Assembly: GCF_030345715.1 (NCBI RefSeq)
Contig: NZ_JAUASX010000018.1
Location: forward strand, 1 to 64,000
Length of the DNA: 64,000 nucleotides
Reading direction: 5' to 3'
DNA from: Solimonas sp. SE-A11
GTDB taxonomy: Bacteria; Pseudomonadota; Gammaproteobacteria; Nevskiales; Nevskiaceae
Part shown: piece by piece, positions 16,042-24,362 of the stretch
Layout: every line of letters starts with the position of its first letter
Numbering within the stretch: the first letter of the stretch is position 1
The notes under the pieces: model-generated
Told to the model about the DNA's origin: nothing
The model's input: the letters and a program-made list of their open reading frames with translations, nothing else
Database searches by the model: none
Program-made: the position numbers and the translations under genes

Positions 16042-16883
16042 AGACCGTCCGCACCGTCGCCGAGCTGCGCGCCCAGGTTTCCGAGTGGCGCCGTGCCGGC
16101 CAGCGCGTCGCCTTCGCGCCGACCATGGGCAATCTCCACGCGGGCCACCTGAAGCTGATCGCGGGCGGACACAAGCTGGCCGACCGGGTCGTATCCAGCG
16201 TCTTCGTCAACCCGCTGCAGTTCGGGCCCACCGAGGACTTCGGGCGCTACCCGCGCACGCTGCCGGATGACCAGCAGCGGCTGGAGTCGGTGAACTGCGA
16301 CCTGCTGTTCGCGCCCACGGTGGACGAGATGTACCCGAATGGCCGCGAGCACCTTTGCCAGGTGTCGCTGCCGCACTACTCGACGATCCTGGAAGGGCAT
16401 TTCCGCCCGGGCCACTTCGATGGCGTGACCACCGTGGTCAACATCCTGTTCAACCAGGTGCAGCCCGACGTGGCCCTGTTCGGCGAGAAGGACTACCAGC
16501 AGCTGCTGGTGATCCGGCGCATGGTGTCGGACCTGCACCTGCCGATCGAGATCGTCGGCGTGCCGACCGAACGTGAGACGGACGGCCTGGCGATGTCTTC
16601 GCGAAATCAATACCTTGCCGCTGACGAGCGGCGTACCGCCGCTCAGATTCACGCCACACTGACCGAAATCGCCGACGCGATCCGGGCGGGCAGGCGCGAT
16701 TTTGGCGAACTTTGCGCCCAGGGCCTGGGGCGGCTGCTCGCCGCCGGCTTCAAGCCGCAGTACCTGGAAGTCCGCAATCCCCAGCTCGACCCGCCGGGCG
16801 CCCAGGATGACGCGTTCGTCGTGCTGCTGGCCGCGTTTCTCGGCAAGACCCGCCTCATCGACAATCTCGTCGTGAAGCTTTGA
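16038..16883 (+). CDS. panC: Pantothenate synthetase
   Basis: PanC joins pantoate and beta-alanine using ATP. The 281-residue product has the class I nucleotidyltransferase motifs PTMGNLHAGH (residues 28-37, HIGH-like), FVNPLQFG, and the KMSKS-like GLAMSSRN. GEKDYQQL and GHFDGVTTVV are also typical. The GTG at 16038, inside the panB stop, gives a family-length protein; a longer open frame from 15774 would run through panB. panD follows after a structured leader of about 160 bases. Confidence 0.96.
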   Translation: MKTVRTVAELRAQVSEWRRAGQRVAFAPTMGNLHAGHLKLIAGGHKLADRVVSSVFVNPLQFGPTEDFGRYPRTLPDDQQRLESVNCDLLFAPTVDEMYPNGREHLCQVSLPHYSTILEGHFRPGHFDGVTTVVNILFNQVQPDVALFGEKDYQQLLVIRRMVSDLHLPIEIVGVPTERETDGLAMSSRNQYLAADERRTAAQIHATLTEIADAIRAGRRDFGELCAQGLGRLLAAGFKPQYLEVRNPQLDPPGAQDDAFVVLLAAFLGKTRLIDNLVVKL

Positions 16884-16938
16884 TGAACGATCGGAATCGG
16901 GTAAACTGAGCTGCCGCTTGCGACCCAGGTCACAAGCC

Positions 16939-17041
16939 CGGGCGTATGTCTTAGTGGGCCGCCCGTTTCGACCCAAACCGCGTATCAGGTGCATGTCTTA
17001 GTGGGCCACCGGATTCGCAGACCCTTCAGAGGACATACGCC
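16939..17041 (+). promoter_or_regulatory. panD leader with tandem covarying hairpins
   Basis: Two copies of ATGTCTTAGTGGGCC (16946-16960 and 16993-17007) lie 47 bases apart. Each is enclosed by a stem. Copy 1 has CGGGCG/CGCCCG (16939-16944 with 16960-16965). Copy 2 has CAGGTG/CACCGG (16986-16991 with 17007-17012), in which a C-G pair has become T-A while the loop stays the same. Inside each, GTC/GGC can pair to leave a TTAGTG loop and a three-base bulge. In addition, GGCGTATGTC (16941-16950) is perfectly complementary to GACATACGCC (17032-17041), which overlaps the AGAGGA ribosome-binding site and abuts the panD ATG. The two foldings exclude each other, suggesting translational control of panD. 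The ligand, if any, is unknown. Confidence 0.65.
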
Positions 17042-17425
17042 ATGCATCTCCATATGCTCAAGTGCAAGCTGCACCGTGCGCGAGTAACGCACGCCGAGCT
17101 GGACTACGACGGTTCCTGTGCCATCGACGGCAAGCTGCTCGATCTCGCCAACATCCTCGAGTTCGAGAAGATCGACATCTACAACATCACCAACGGCGAG
17201 CGCTTCACCACCTACGCCATCCGCGCCGAGGAAGGCTCGGGTATCATCTCGGTCAACGGCGCCGCAGCCCACAAGGCCCGCGTCGGCGATCGCGTGATCA
17301 TTGCCGCCTATGCCCAGATGGACGAGGCTGCTGCCCGCCAGCTCAAGCCGCGCCTGGTCTATCTCGACGAGGAAAACCGCGTGGTCCGCACCGCCAACAC
17401 CATTCCCGTGCAGATGGCCGCTTAA
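17042..17425 (+). CDS. panD: Aspartate 1-decarboxylase precursor
   Basis: PanD makes beta-alanine for pantothenate. The 127-residue proenzyme cleaves itself between Gly24 and Ser25 (YDGSCAID) to form the pyruvoyl cofactor; numbering from the ATG at 17042 puts this site exactly at 24/25 as in E. coli. RITHA-like [16 protein letters not shown] and NGAAAH are conserved. A second ATG (Met5) is possible but would shift the cleavage site. AGAGGA at 17028-17033 is the ribosome-binding site and may be masked by leader pairing. Confidence 0.95.
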   Translation: MHLHMLKCKLHRARVTHAELDYDGSCAIDGKLLDLANILEFEKIDIYNITNGERFTTYAIRAEEGSGIISVNGAAAHKARVGDRVIIAAYAQMDEAAARQLKPRLVYLDEENRVVRTANTIPVQMAA

Positions 17426-17443
17426 GCGCCTTCCGGTTCGAAA

Positions 17444-17472
17444 GACGCCCGCGCAAGCGGGCGTTCTCGTTT
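17444..17472 (+). terminator. Intrinsic terminator after panD
   Basis: An 8-bp stem ACGCCCGC/GCGGGCGT (17445-17452 with 17457-17464) has a GCAA loop and is followed by TCTCGTTTC. The T-tract is imperfect, so termination may be partial. Confidence 0.6.
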
Positions 17473-17485
17473 CAGGCATCCAGAC

Positions 17486-18100
17486 ATGTCCAATACCAAG
17501 GCCTGGTTTCCAACGCTGATCTACCACGCGCCACTGCAGCGCGAGGGTCTGCGTGCGTTCAACAACGAGTTGCTGCGCGAGGCGGAGCAGATCCGTGACT
17601 ACGACGAAGCCGGGCGGCGCTGGTCGGAAAAGAGTTATCCGGGCGGCTACACCAGCTACGGGTCGCTGGATCGGCTGCACCAGTTCTCCTCCAGCTTCGA
17701 TACCCTGCGGCGGTCGGTGGACCGTCATGTGCGCGCCTATGCGCGCAAGCTGGAGTGGGACCTGCGCGGCGGCCGACTGGGGATGAGCGACTGCTGGCTC
17801 AACATCATGCCCCGCGGTTGCGCCCATAGCTTCCACCTGCATCCGCACGCGGTGATCAGCGGCACCTACTACCTGCGCGTGCCGCGCGGGGCGCCGGGGC
17901 TCAAGTTCGAGGATCCGCGCCTGTCGCGGATGATGGCGGCACCGATGCGCAAGGCCGGCAGCCCCGGGCAGGCCCATATCGTCTATCCGGCCAAGGCCGG
18001 CAGCCTGATCCTGTTCGAAAGCTGGCTGCGGCACGAGGTGCCCCCCAATCCGGTGGACGAGGAGCGGGTGAGCGTCAGCTTCAACTATCACTGGAACTGA
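17486..18100 (+). CDS. Putative 2OG-Fe(II) oxygenase (TIGR02466-like)
   Basis: This 204-residue protein resembles the TIGR02466 group of putative 2-oxoglutarate/Fe(II) oxygenases. A histidine-rich segment AHSFHLHPHAVISGTYYL (about 113-130; His114, 117, 119 and 121 are candidate metal ligands) and a later SWLRHEVPPN followed by RVSVSFNYHW give the HX...H pattern and the arginine expected to hold 2-oxoglutarate. The N-terminus WFPTLIY is typical of the group. The substrate is unknown. It lies between the panD terminator and pgi with no clear operon partner. Confidence 0.75.
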   Translation: MSNTKAWFPTLIYHAPLQREGLRAFNNELLREAEQIRDYDEAGRRWSEKSYPGGYTSYGSLDRLHQFSSSFDTLRRSVDRHVRAYARKLEWDLRGGRLGMSDCWLNIMPRGCAHSFHLHPHAVISGTYYLRVPRGAPGLKFEDPRLSRMMAAPMRKAGSPGQAHIVYPAKAGSLILFESWLRHEVPPNPVDEERVSVSFNYHWN

Positions 18101-18236
18101 TTTTCCAGGGAGTTCAGGGCCGATTCAGCCATACCATGTTGTCTTTATGACGACTGTCGCACCGGGGCCTGGGGTCGTGAATTACACTGTCGCCAAAAGA
18201 AGCGTATCGACCGCCACCAGCAGCGTATCGACTCCG

Positions 18237-19880
18237 ATGACGACCGCCCTCATTCAAACCCCGGCCTGGCGCCGGCTGCAGAACCATGCGCAGGCCATGA
18301 AGGGCCGGCGTATCACGGACCTGTTCGACAATGATCCGAAGCGTGCTGCGGACTTTTCCGCATCGTTGGAAGGGATTCGCCTCGACTACTCAAAGCAGTT
18401 GATTGATCGAGAGGGCCTGGGTTTCCTGATGGCTTTGGCCCGCCAGCAGGACCTGCCAGGCTGGATCCAGCGCATGGCGGCGGGCGAGACGCTCAATGCC
18501 ACCGAGGGACGTGCCGCCGGGCACATGGCCCTGCGGGGTGCCGCCGGCAGCCGCATGGAAGTGCAGGGTGCGGACGTGATGCCCGCCGTGCATGCAGTGC
18601 GCCAGCGCATGAATGCCTTCGCCGAGCGCGTGCGCAGCGGGCAATGGCGCGGGTACTCCGGCCAGACCATCCAGGACGTGGTCAACATCGGCATCGGCGG
18701 CTCGGATTACGGCCCCCGCATGGTTCGCGAGGCCCTGCGCGACGAGGCCGACGGCCCCCGCATCCATTTCGTCAGCAACGTCGACGGCGCCCAGATCGGC
18801 GGCCTGCTGCGCTGGCTGGACCCGGCACGCACCCTGTGGATCGTGACCTCCAAGACCTTTACCACCCAGGAGACGATGACCAACGCGCATACCGCGCGTC
18901 GCTGGCTGGTGCAGCATGCCGGTGAAGAAGCCATCTCACGCCATTTCGTCGCCGTGTCCACCAACCGCGCCGAGATCGAGCGCTTTGGTATCGACCCGGC
19001 CAACATGTTCGAGTTCTGGGACTGGGTTGGCGGCCGCTATTCGTTGTGGTCAGCGGTAGGCCTGGCAATCCTGCTCAGCGTGGGGCCGGCTCGTTTCGAC
19101 GCCCTCCTGGAGGGAGCGCGGGCCATGGATCAGCATTTCGTGTCGGCGCCGCTGGAGCGGAACCTGCCGGTACTGCTGGCCCTGATCGCGATCTGGAACT
19201 TCAATTTCCTCGACTACGGCACGCAGGTGGTGGTGCCCTATGCACAGCGCCTGGACAAGTTCATCGGCTGGCTGCAGCAGCTGGAACTGGAGTCAAACGG
19301 CAAGACGGTGACGCGCGACGGCGCCAGGGTGAACTACCGCACGTCTGTGGAGCTCTGGGGCGATGTCGGCAGCAATGCGCAGCACGCGTTCTTCCAGACC
19401 CTGCACCAGGGGCCGCGCGTGCATCCGGTGGACTTCATCCTGCCGATGCAGGGGGCCCCGGGCCTGGACGAGCATCATCGCATCCTGGTGGCCAACTGCC
19501 TGGCGCAGAGTGCCGCGCTCATGCGGGGCAAGACGCCGGCCCAGGTGCATGAGGAACTGCACGGCAAGGGGCTATCCGGCGAGGCGCTGGAGAGCGCCGT
19601 GCCGCACCGGGTGTTTTCCGGCAACCGCCCCAGCAATACGCTGCTGCTGCCAAGGCTGGATGCCTGGCACCTCGGCGCCCTGCTGGCGCTCTACGAGCAC
19701 CGCACCTTCGTCGAAAGCGTGATCTGGGAGATCAATGCCTTCGACCAATGGGGCGTCGAGCTCGGCAAGCAGCTGGCACAGGATGTCCTCAAGGCGATGG
19801 ACGGAAAGGATGCCGGCCTGGATCCCTCTACCATCGCCTTGCTCGAACAGGTCAGGCGGAGTACCCAGGGGCAGGCCTGA
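18237..19880 (+). CDS. pgi: Glucose-6-phosphate isomerase
   Basis: Pgi interconverts glucose-6-phosphate and fructose-6-phosphate. The 547-residue product begins MTTALIQTPAWRRLQ, aligning with the usual N-terminus of the long bacterial form. Signature segments are NIGIGGSDYGPRMV, SKTFTTQETMTNA, the GGRYSLWSAVGL block, PHRVFSGNRPSN, and the C-terminal lysine region DQWGVELGKQLA. An upstream in-frame ATG at 18147 would add 30 unconserved residues; neither start has a good ribosome-binding site, so the start is uncertain. AGCGTATCGAC occurs twice just before the chosen ATG. Confidence 0.95.
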   Translation: MTTALIQTPAWRRLQNHAQAMKGRRITDLFDNDPKRAADFSASLEGIRLDYSKQLIDREGLGFLMALARQQDLPGWIQRMAAGETLNATEGRAAGHMALRGAAGSRMEVQGADVMPAVHAVRQRMNAFAERVRSGQWRGYSGQTIQDVVNIGIGGSDYGPRMVREALRDEADGPRIHFVSNVDGAQIGGLLRWLDPARTLWIVTSKTFTTQETMTNAHTARRWLVQHAGEEAISRHFVAVSTNRAEIERFGIDPANMFEFWDWVGGRYSLWSAVGLAILLSVGPARFDALLEGARAMDQHFVSAPLERNLPVLLALIAIWNFNFLDYGTQVVVPYAQRLDKFIGWLQQLELESNGKTVTRDGARVNYRTSVELWGDVGSNAQHAFFQTLHQGPRVHPVDFILPMQGAPGLDEHHRILVANCLAQSAALMRGKTPAQVHEELHGKGLSGEALESAVPHRVFSGNRPSNTLLLPRLDAWHLGALLALYEHRTFVESVIWEINAFDQWGVELGKQLAQDVLKAMDGKDAGLDPSTIALLEQVRRSTQGQA

Positions 19881-19912
19881 CCCACCCCGACTTTCTACAC
19901 AAGGAGCGTGTC

Positions 19913-20296
19913 ATGAAGCAGTCCAAACCCTCTCATTTCCTGTTGGGCATCCTGTTCGCCGCACTCGCGATGGTCGGCATGCCGCTGCCGGCTCAGGCCG
20001 GCATCGTCGGCAGCGAGCAGCTGCTGCAGTCCGAGCGCACGACGGTCAACCGTGAGCAGTTGCAGCAGTGGATGGCGCGAGACGACGTGCGCCAGCAGCT
20101 CCAGTCCCTGGGCGTGGATGCGCAGCAGGCGACCGAGCGCATCAATGCGCTGACCGAGCAGGAGCTGCAGCAGCTCGCGCAGAACATGGAGGAGCAGCCG
20201 GCCGGCAGCGGCGTGATCGGCGTGATCGGCGTTGTCTTCGTGGTGCTGCTGATCCTCGAGTTGCTCGGCGTGACCAACATCTTCACGGCGATCTGA
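19913..20296 (+). CDS. Small exported/membrane protein, PA2779-like
   Basis: This 127-residue protein has a signal peptide (to about PAQAG, residue 29), a Gln-rich, probably coiled-coil middle (REQLQQWMARDDVRQQLQSL..., about 45-90), and a C-terminal transmembrane segment (GVIGVIGVVFVVLLILELLG, about 100-119). It resembles the PA2779 family of Pseudomonas, whose function is not known. An AAGGAG ribosome-binding site precedes the ATG. The stop overlaps the start of the C39-like peptidase gene, and the two families are usually found as neighbours, so they probably act together, perhaps as substrate and protease. This is inference. Confidence 0.75.
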   Translation: MKQSKPSHFLLGILFAALAMVGMPLPAQAGIVGSEQLLQSERTTVNREQLQQWMARDDVRQQLQSLGVDAQQATERINALTEQELQQLAQNMEEQPAGSGVIGVIGVVFVVLLILELLGVTNIFTAI

Positions 20297-21234
20297 TGCG
20301 GCGTTTCGCGGCAGCCTGCGTCGCCCTGGCGCTGGCTGCCTGCGCCAGCTACGCGCCGCTGCGCTCGCAGTGGCCGGAGGCCGCCGCCGCCACCGAGCTG
20401 GCCGACACGCCGTTCTTCCCGCAGACGCAATACCAGTGCGGCCCCGCCGCACTGGCCACTGTGCTGGGTGCCTCGGGACTGGCGGTGACGCCGGACGAGC
20501 TGGCGCCGCAGGTCTTCCTGCCCGGCCGCAAGGGCAGCCTGCAGCTGGAACTGGTGGCGGCCACGCGCCGCCAGCAGCGGCTGGCCTACGTGCTCAAGCC
20601 TGAGCCCGGTGCCCTGTTCGCCGAGCTGGCCTCGGGCAAGCCGGTGCTGGTGCTGCAGAACCTCGGCGTGTCCTGGCTGCCGGCCTGGCACTACGCCGTG
20701 GTGATCGGCGCGGACCCCGTGGCGGAGACCGTGGTGCTGCGTTCGGGTACCAACCGGCGGCGCGTGATGAGCTATCGCCGCTTCATGGATAGCTGGCAGC
20801 GCGCCGATCGCTGGGCGATGGTCGCTACGCCGGTCGATCAGGTGCCGGCCAGCGCCACTGCCCTGGATTGGCTGACGGCGGCCGCAGCCTTCGAGGAACT
20901 CGGCCAGTTGCCGCTGGCCGCTTCGGCCTACGAGGCGGCAGCGACGCGCTGGCCAGAGCTACCGCTGGCCTGGCAGTTGCTCGGCAATGTCCGTTATCGC
21001 GGTGGCGACAAGGTGGGCGCACGCCAGGCCTACCGCAGTGCGCTAGAGCTCAAGCCGGATGCCGCCAGCTACAACAACCTGGCGCAGGTGGAGCTGGAGC
21101 TGGGCTGCCGCGAGGCGGCGGCGGCAGCCCTGGTGCGCGCTGCGGAGCTGCCGGCCACGCCGGTCATTGCCGCGGCCCTACAGGAGACCGGCGAGGCGCT
21201 GGCGGTGTCGCCACAGGCGGCCTGCGTCCCCTAG
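20296..21234 (+). CDS. C39-like cysteine peptidase lipoprotein with TPR repeats (PA2778-like)
   Basis: The 312-residue product starts with a lipoprotein signal (LALAAC, lipid-modified Cys16). A papain-like C39-type domain follows, with the nucleophile in YQCGPAALATVL (Cys48) and a catalytic His in AWHYAVVIG (His132), with Asp140 nearby. Two or three TPR-like repeats fill about residues 185-290 (LTAAAAFEELGQLPLAASAY, LLGNVRYRGGD, NNLAQVELELG). C39 domains in exporters remove double-glycine leaders; here the domain is anchored to a membrane by lipid instead. Its ATG shares a base with the stop of the preceding small membrane protein. Substrate unknown. Confidence 0.8.
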   Translation: MRRFAAACVALALAACASYAPLRSQWPEAAAATELADTPFFPQTQYQCGPAALATVLGASGLAVTPDELAPQVFLPGRKGSLQLELVAATRRQQRLAYVLKPEPGALFAELASGKPVLVLQNLGVSWLPAWHYAVVIGADPVAETVVLRSGTNRRRVMSYRRFMDSWQRADRWAMVATPVDQVPASATALDWLTAAAAFEELGQLPLAASAYEAAATRWPELPLAWQLLGNVRYRGGDKVGARQAYRSALELKPDAASYNNLAQVELELGCREAAAAALVRAAELPATPVIAAALQETGEALAVSPQAACVP

Positions 21235-22316
21235 ACGTCAGCCGCCTGCCGCTGCAGCGCCCAGCGCACGTGCTCGCGCACCACCTCGTCGGGATATTCC
21301 AGCCGTGAAACCAGGGCCGCGGCGGCGGCCGTGGAGCGCGGTGCGTTGCCGATGGCCACCGCCAGGTTGCGCAGCCAGCGCGGGTAACCGACGCGGCGCA
21401 GGGCCATGCCCTCGGTGCGGCGCAGCCATTCCTCCTCGTCCCAGGCGAACAGCTCCAGCAGGCCTGGGCTGTCCAGGCCGTGGCGCGGCGCGAAGTCCGG
21501 CTCCACCGTGGTTCGGGCGTAGCGGTTCCAGGGGCAGACCAGCTGGCAGTCGTCGCAGCCGAAGATGCGGTTGCCCATCATCGGCCGCAGTTCCTCGGGA
21601 ATCGGGCCGTGGTGCTCGATGGTGAGATAGGAGATGCAGCGGCGCGCGTCGAGCTTGTAGGGCGCGGTGATCGCTTGCGTCGGGCAGATGCGGATGCAGG
21701 CGCTGCAGCGCCCGCATTGCTCGGCGACCGTGGGGCGCTCTTCGGGAGTGAGGGGCAGGTCGGTGTAGATCTCGCCCAGGAAGAACCAGGACCCGGCGGC
21801 CGGGTTCAGCAGCAGGGTGTTCTTGCCGATCCAGCCCAGCCGCGCATTGCGCGCCAGCGCTTTCTCGAGCGCGGGGGCGCTGTCGGTCAGCACACGGTAG
21901 CCGTGCGGCCCCACCTCCGCCTCGATGCGGGCGCCCAGCTTCAGCAGGCGGCCGCGCATCAGCTTGTGATAGTCGCGCCCCAGCGCGTAGCGCGAGATGT
22001 AGGCCTGGTCGCCGTCGCGCAGCACCGCCTCGGCGGCTTCCGCCTCCGGGCGGTAATCCAGGCGGGCTGAAATCACGCTGAGGGTGCCGGGCCGTAGTCG
22101 GGTGGGATGCTCGCGCAGGGCCAGGTCGCGGCGCATGAACTCCATGCCGCCGTGACGTCCCTCGTCCAGCCAGCGCCGCAGGTGCGCCAGATCCTCGTCC
22201 AGCGTCAGCTCCGCGATGCCGGCGTCGGCAAAGCCCAGCTCCTGCGCCCAGGCGCGGATGCGCGCCGGCAGGCCGGCCGCCAAGGCGGCTGGGGGAGTTC
22301 CTATACTGGCGGCCAT
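21231..22316 (-). CDS. queG: Epoxyqueuosine reductase
   Basis: QueG performs the last step of queuosine synthesis in tRNA, reducing epoxyqueuosine with cobalamin and two 4Fe-4S clusters. The clusters are visible as CGRCSACIRICPTQAI and GCDDCQLVCPW. The N-terminal cobalamin-binding region includes WIGKNTLLLNP and GSWFFLGEI; HEAT-like C-terminal sequence follows. The ATG at 22316 (MAASIG) gives 361 residues; an ATG three codons earlier at 22325 is also possible. It is divergent from nnr, and the start codons of the two genes overlap, which is the E. coli arrangement taken to the extreme. Confidence 0.94.
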   Translation of the reverse strand: MAASIGTPPAALAAGLPARIRAWAQELGFADAGIAELTLDEDLAHLRRWLDEGRHGGMEFMRRDLALREHPTRLRPGTLSVISARLDYRPEAEAAEAVLRDGDQAYISRYALGRDYHKLMRGRLLKLGARIEAEVGPHGYRVLTDSAPALEKALARNARLGWIGKNTLLLNPAAGSWFFLGEIYTDLPLTPEERPTVAEQCGRCSACIRICPTQAITAPYKLDARRCISYLTIEHHGPIPEELRPMMGNRIFGCDDCQLVCPWNRYARTTVEPDFAPRHGLDSPGLLELFAWDEEEWLRRTEGMALRRVGYPRWLRNLAVAIGNAPRSTAAAAALVSRLEYPDEVVREHVRWALQRQAADV

Positions 22317-23799
22317 GAACGACATCGCCCGCAGATTGTATTCCGCCTCTCAGGTGCGCGAACTCGACCGGCGTGCAATCGAGCGCCATGGCATCCCCGG
22401 CTACGAGCTGATGCAGCGCGCAGGCGGGGCCTGCTGGGCCGAGATCCGCCGGCGCTGGCCGGCGGCGCGGCAGATCGCCGTGGTCTGCGGCGGCGGCAAC
22501 AATGGCGGCGATGGCTACGTGATCGCCCGCTTGGCGCGCGATGCCGGCCTGCCGGTGACACTGCATGCCGTCGGCCCCGCCGCGGCGGCCGGCGATGCTG
22601 TCCAGGCGCGTGCCGACTGGCTGGCCGGTGGCGGGACGGAAGCCCTGCTGCTGCCCGGCGGCCTGGATGGTGCCGATGTGGTGGTGGACGCGCTGTTCGG
22701 CATCGGCCTGTCGCGACCGCTGCAGGGTGCTGCCGCGGCAGCCGTGGACGCCATGCGCTCTGCTCGCGCCCGTGGCGCCGGGGTTCTGGCGGTGGACATT
22801 CCCTCCGGCCTGGATGCTGACAACGGTCGCCTCCGGGGCGCGGCGGTGCTGGCGGACGTCACGGTCAGCTTCATCGGCCGCAAGCTGGGCCTGGAGACCG
22901 GCGAGGGCCCCGCCTGCAGCGGCGAGCGGCTGTTCGACGATCTTGGCGTGCCGCCGGAAGCCCACGAGGGCCTCGTGCCGGTGGCCACGGTGCTGGCGCC
23001 GGCGCAACTGGCTGCTTGGCTGCCGCGGCGCGCGCGGGGTGCGCACAAGGGCTCCCATGGGCATGTGCTGGTGGTGGGCGGCGACATCGGCATGTCGGGT
23101 GCTGCCCTTATGGCGGGCCGGGCGGCCCTGCGCAGCGGGGCGGGGCTGGTGACGCTGGCCACGCGCACGGCCCATGCCGCGGCGCTCACGGCAAGCCAGC
23201 CGGAGCTGATGTGCCATGGTATCGAGGAACCGGCGCTGCTGCGGCGGCTGATGGAGCGCGCCGACGTGGTGGCGATCGGCCCCGGGCTGGGGCAGGACGA
23301 CTGGAGCCTGGGCCTGCTGGCGGAGGTGCTGGACAGCAGCCTGCCGCTGGTGATGGATGCCGACGCCCTCAACCTGCTGGCGCGGGAGCCGATCCGCCGC
23401 GACAACTGGGTGCTGACCCCGCACCCGGGCGAGGCGGCACGCCTGCTCAAGTCCAGCACGGTCGAGCTGCAGCGCGAGCGCCCGGCTGCCGCGCAGGCGC
23501 TGCCGGCCCGCTACGGCGGCGTCGCCGTGCTGAAGGGTGCCGGCAGCCTGGTCGCCGGCCAGCGCCTGTGGCTCTGCGACCGCGGCAATCCGGGCATGGC
23601 GGTCGGTGGCATGGGGGATGTGCTGACCGGTATCATCGCCGCCCTGATCGCCCAGGGGTTGCCGCTCGAAGAGGCGGCCGCCGCGGGGGTCCTGGCGCAT
23701 GCCATGGCCGGCGACCTCGCCGCTGCCGAAGGCGAGCGTGGCCTGCTCCCCAGCGACCTGATTGGCCAGCTCCGTCGCGTGGTGAACCCTGTCGCATGA
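22315..23799 (+). CDS. nnr: Bifunctional NAD(P)H-hydrate epimerase / ADP-dependent dehydratase
   Basis: Nnr repairs the damaged cofactors NADHX and NADPHX. The 494-residue protein is a fusion. The N-terminal YjeF_N epimerase domain (about 1-215) has VCGGGNNGGDGYV and the VDALFGIGLSR and VDIPSGLDADN motifs. The C-terminal YjeF carbohydrate-kinase-like dehydratase domain (about 225-494) has GSHGHVLVVGGD, LTPHPGEAARLL and PGMAVGGMGDVLTG. The chosen ATG gives MNDIARRLYSASQVRELD, the normal start. Its stop overlaps tsaE (ATGA). Confidence 0.95.
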   Translation: MNDIARRLYSASQVRELDRRAIERHGIPGYELMQRAGGACWAEIRRRWPAARQIAVVCGGGNNGGDGYVIARLARDAGLPVTLHAVGPAAAAGDAVQARADWLAGGGTEALLLPGGLDGADVVVDALFGIGLSRPLQGAAAAAVDAMRSARARGAGVLAVDIPSGLDADNGRLRGAAVLADVTVSFIGRKLGLETGEGPACSGERLFDDLGVPPEAHEGLVPVATVLAPAQLAAWLPRRARGAHKGSHGHVLVVGGDIGMSGAALMAGRAALRSGAGLVTLATRTAHAAALTASQPELMCHGIEEPALLRRLMERADVVAIGPGLGQDDWSLGLLAEVLDSSLPLVMDADALNLLAREPIRRDNWVLTPHPGEAARLLKSSTVELQRERPAAAQALPARYGGVAVLKGAGSLVAGQRLWLCDRGNPGMAVGGMGDVLTGIIAALIAQGLPLEEAAAAGVLAHAMAGDLAAAEGERGLLPSDLIGQLRRVVNPVA

Positions 23800-24266
23800 A
23801 CTCCGAAACCCTTCATTCCCTGGCTGACGCGGACGCCACCGCCGCCCTGGGTGCCGCCCTGGCGCGGGCGCTGGGGCCGCAGCCGCGCGGCGTCCTCTGG
23901 CTACTGGGGGATCTCGGTGCCGGCAAGACCACGCTGGCACGAGGGCTGCTGGAATCCCTGGGGGTGAAAGGCCGCATCCGCAGCCCCACCTACACGCTGA
24001 TGGAGCCCTACGAGTTGGGTGGGCGCAGCGTCCTGCACATGGATCTGTACCGCCTGGCGGACCCGCTGGAACTGCAGAACCTGGGGCTTGCAGACTATCC
24101 GCCGGAGCATCATCTCTGGCTGGTGGAATGGCCGGAGAAGGGCGCCGGCCTGCTGGCCCCGGCCGACCTGATCGTGGACCTGCAGGTCCATGGAGAAGGG
24201 CGCCGGGCGCGCCTATCAGGCCCCTGGTCGGGCCACATTTCTGAATTCTTGAAGGTTGAACATTAA
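23796..24266 (+). CDS. tsaE: tRNA threonylcarbamoyladenosine synthesis ATPase TsaE
   Basis: TsaE is the small ATPase that works with TsaB and TsaD to make t6A37 in ANN-reading tRNAs. The 156-residue product has the Walker A motif GDLGAGKTTLARG (about 38-50), RSPTYTLMEPY (switch-like region) and HMDLYRL with the Walker B Asp, and then LVEWPEKG. The start overlaps the nnr stop by four bases. This order, nnr-tsaE-amidase-mutL, is conserved in Gammaproteobacteria. Confidence 0.95.
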   Translation: MNSETLHSLADADATAALGAALARALGPQPRGVLWLLGDLGAGKTTLARGLLESLGVKGRIRSPTYTLMEPYELGGRSVLHMDLYRLADPLELQNLGLADYPPEHHLWLVEWPEKGAGLLAPADLIVDLQVHGEGRRARLSGPWSGHISEFLKVEH

Positions 24267-24362
24267 GAAGCAAACCTATCCCCATGGATCAATTGGGGAA
24301 AAGTTGCGTTGATTGAAAGATCGCGATACATTTCCCATCACTGCCTGTGTTGGGGGTCTGCC

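Noticed and set aside
18147-18236. Upstream ATG giving pgi a 30-residue N-terminal extension
   Set aside because: The extra residues are low-complexity and unlike the family; the ATG at 18237 gives the normal N-terminus, although neither start has a good ribosome-binding site.
21238-24285. A 1015-codon minus-strand frame across queG, nnr and tsaE
   Set aside because: It runs antisense or out of frame to three well-supported genes and its Arg/Pro/Ala-rich product matches nothing.
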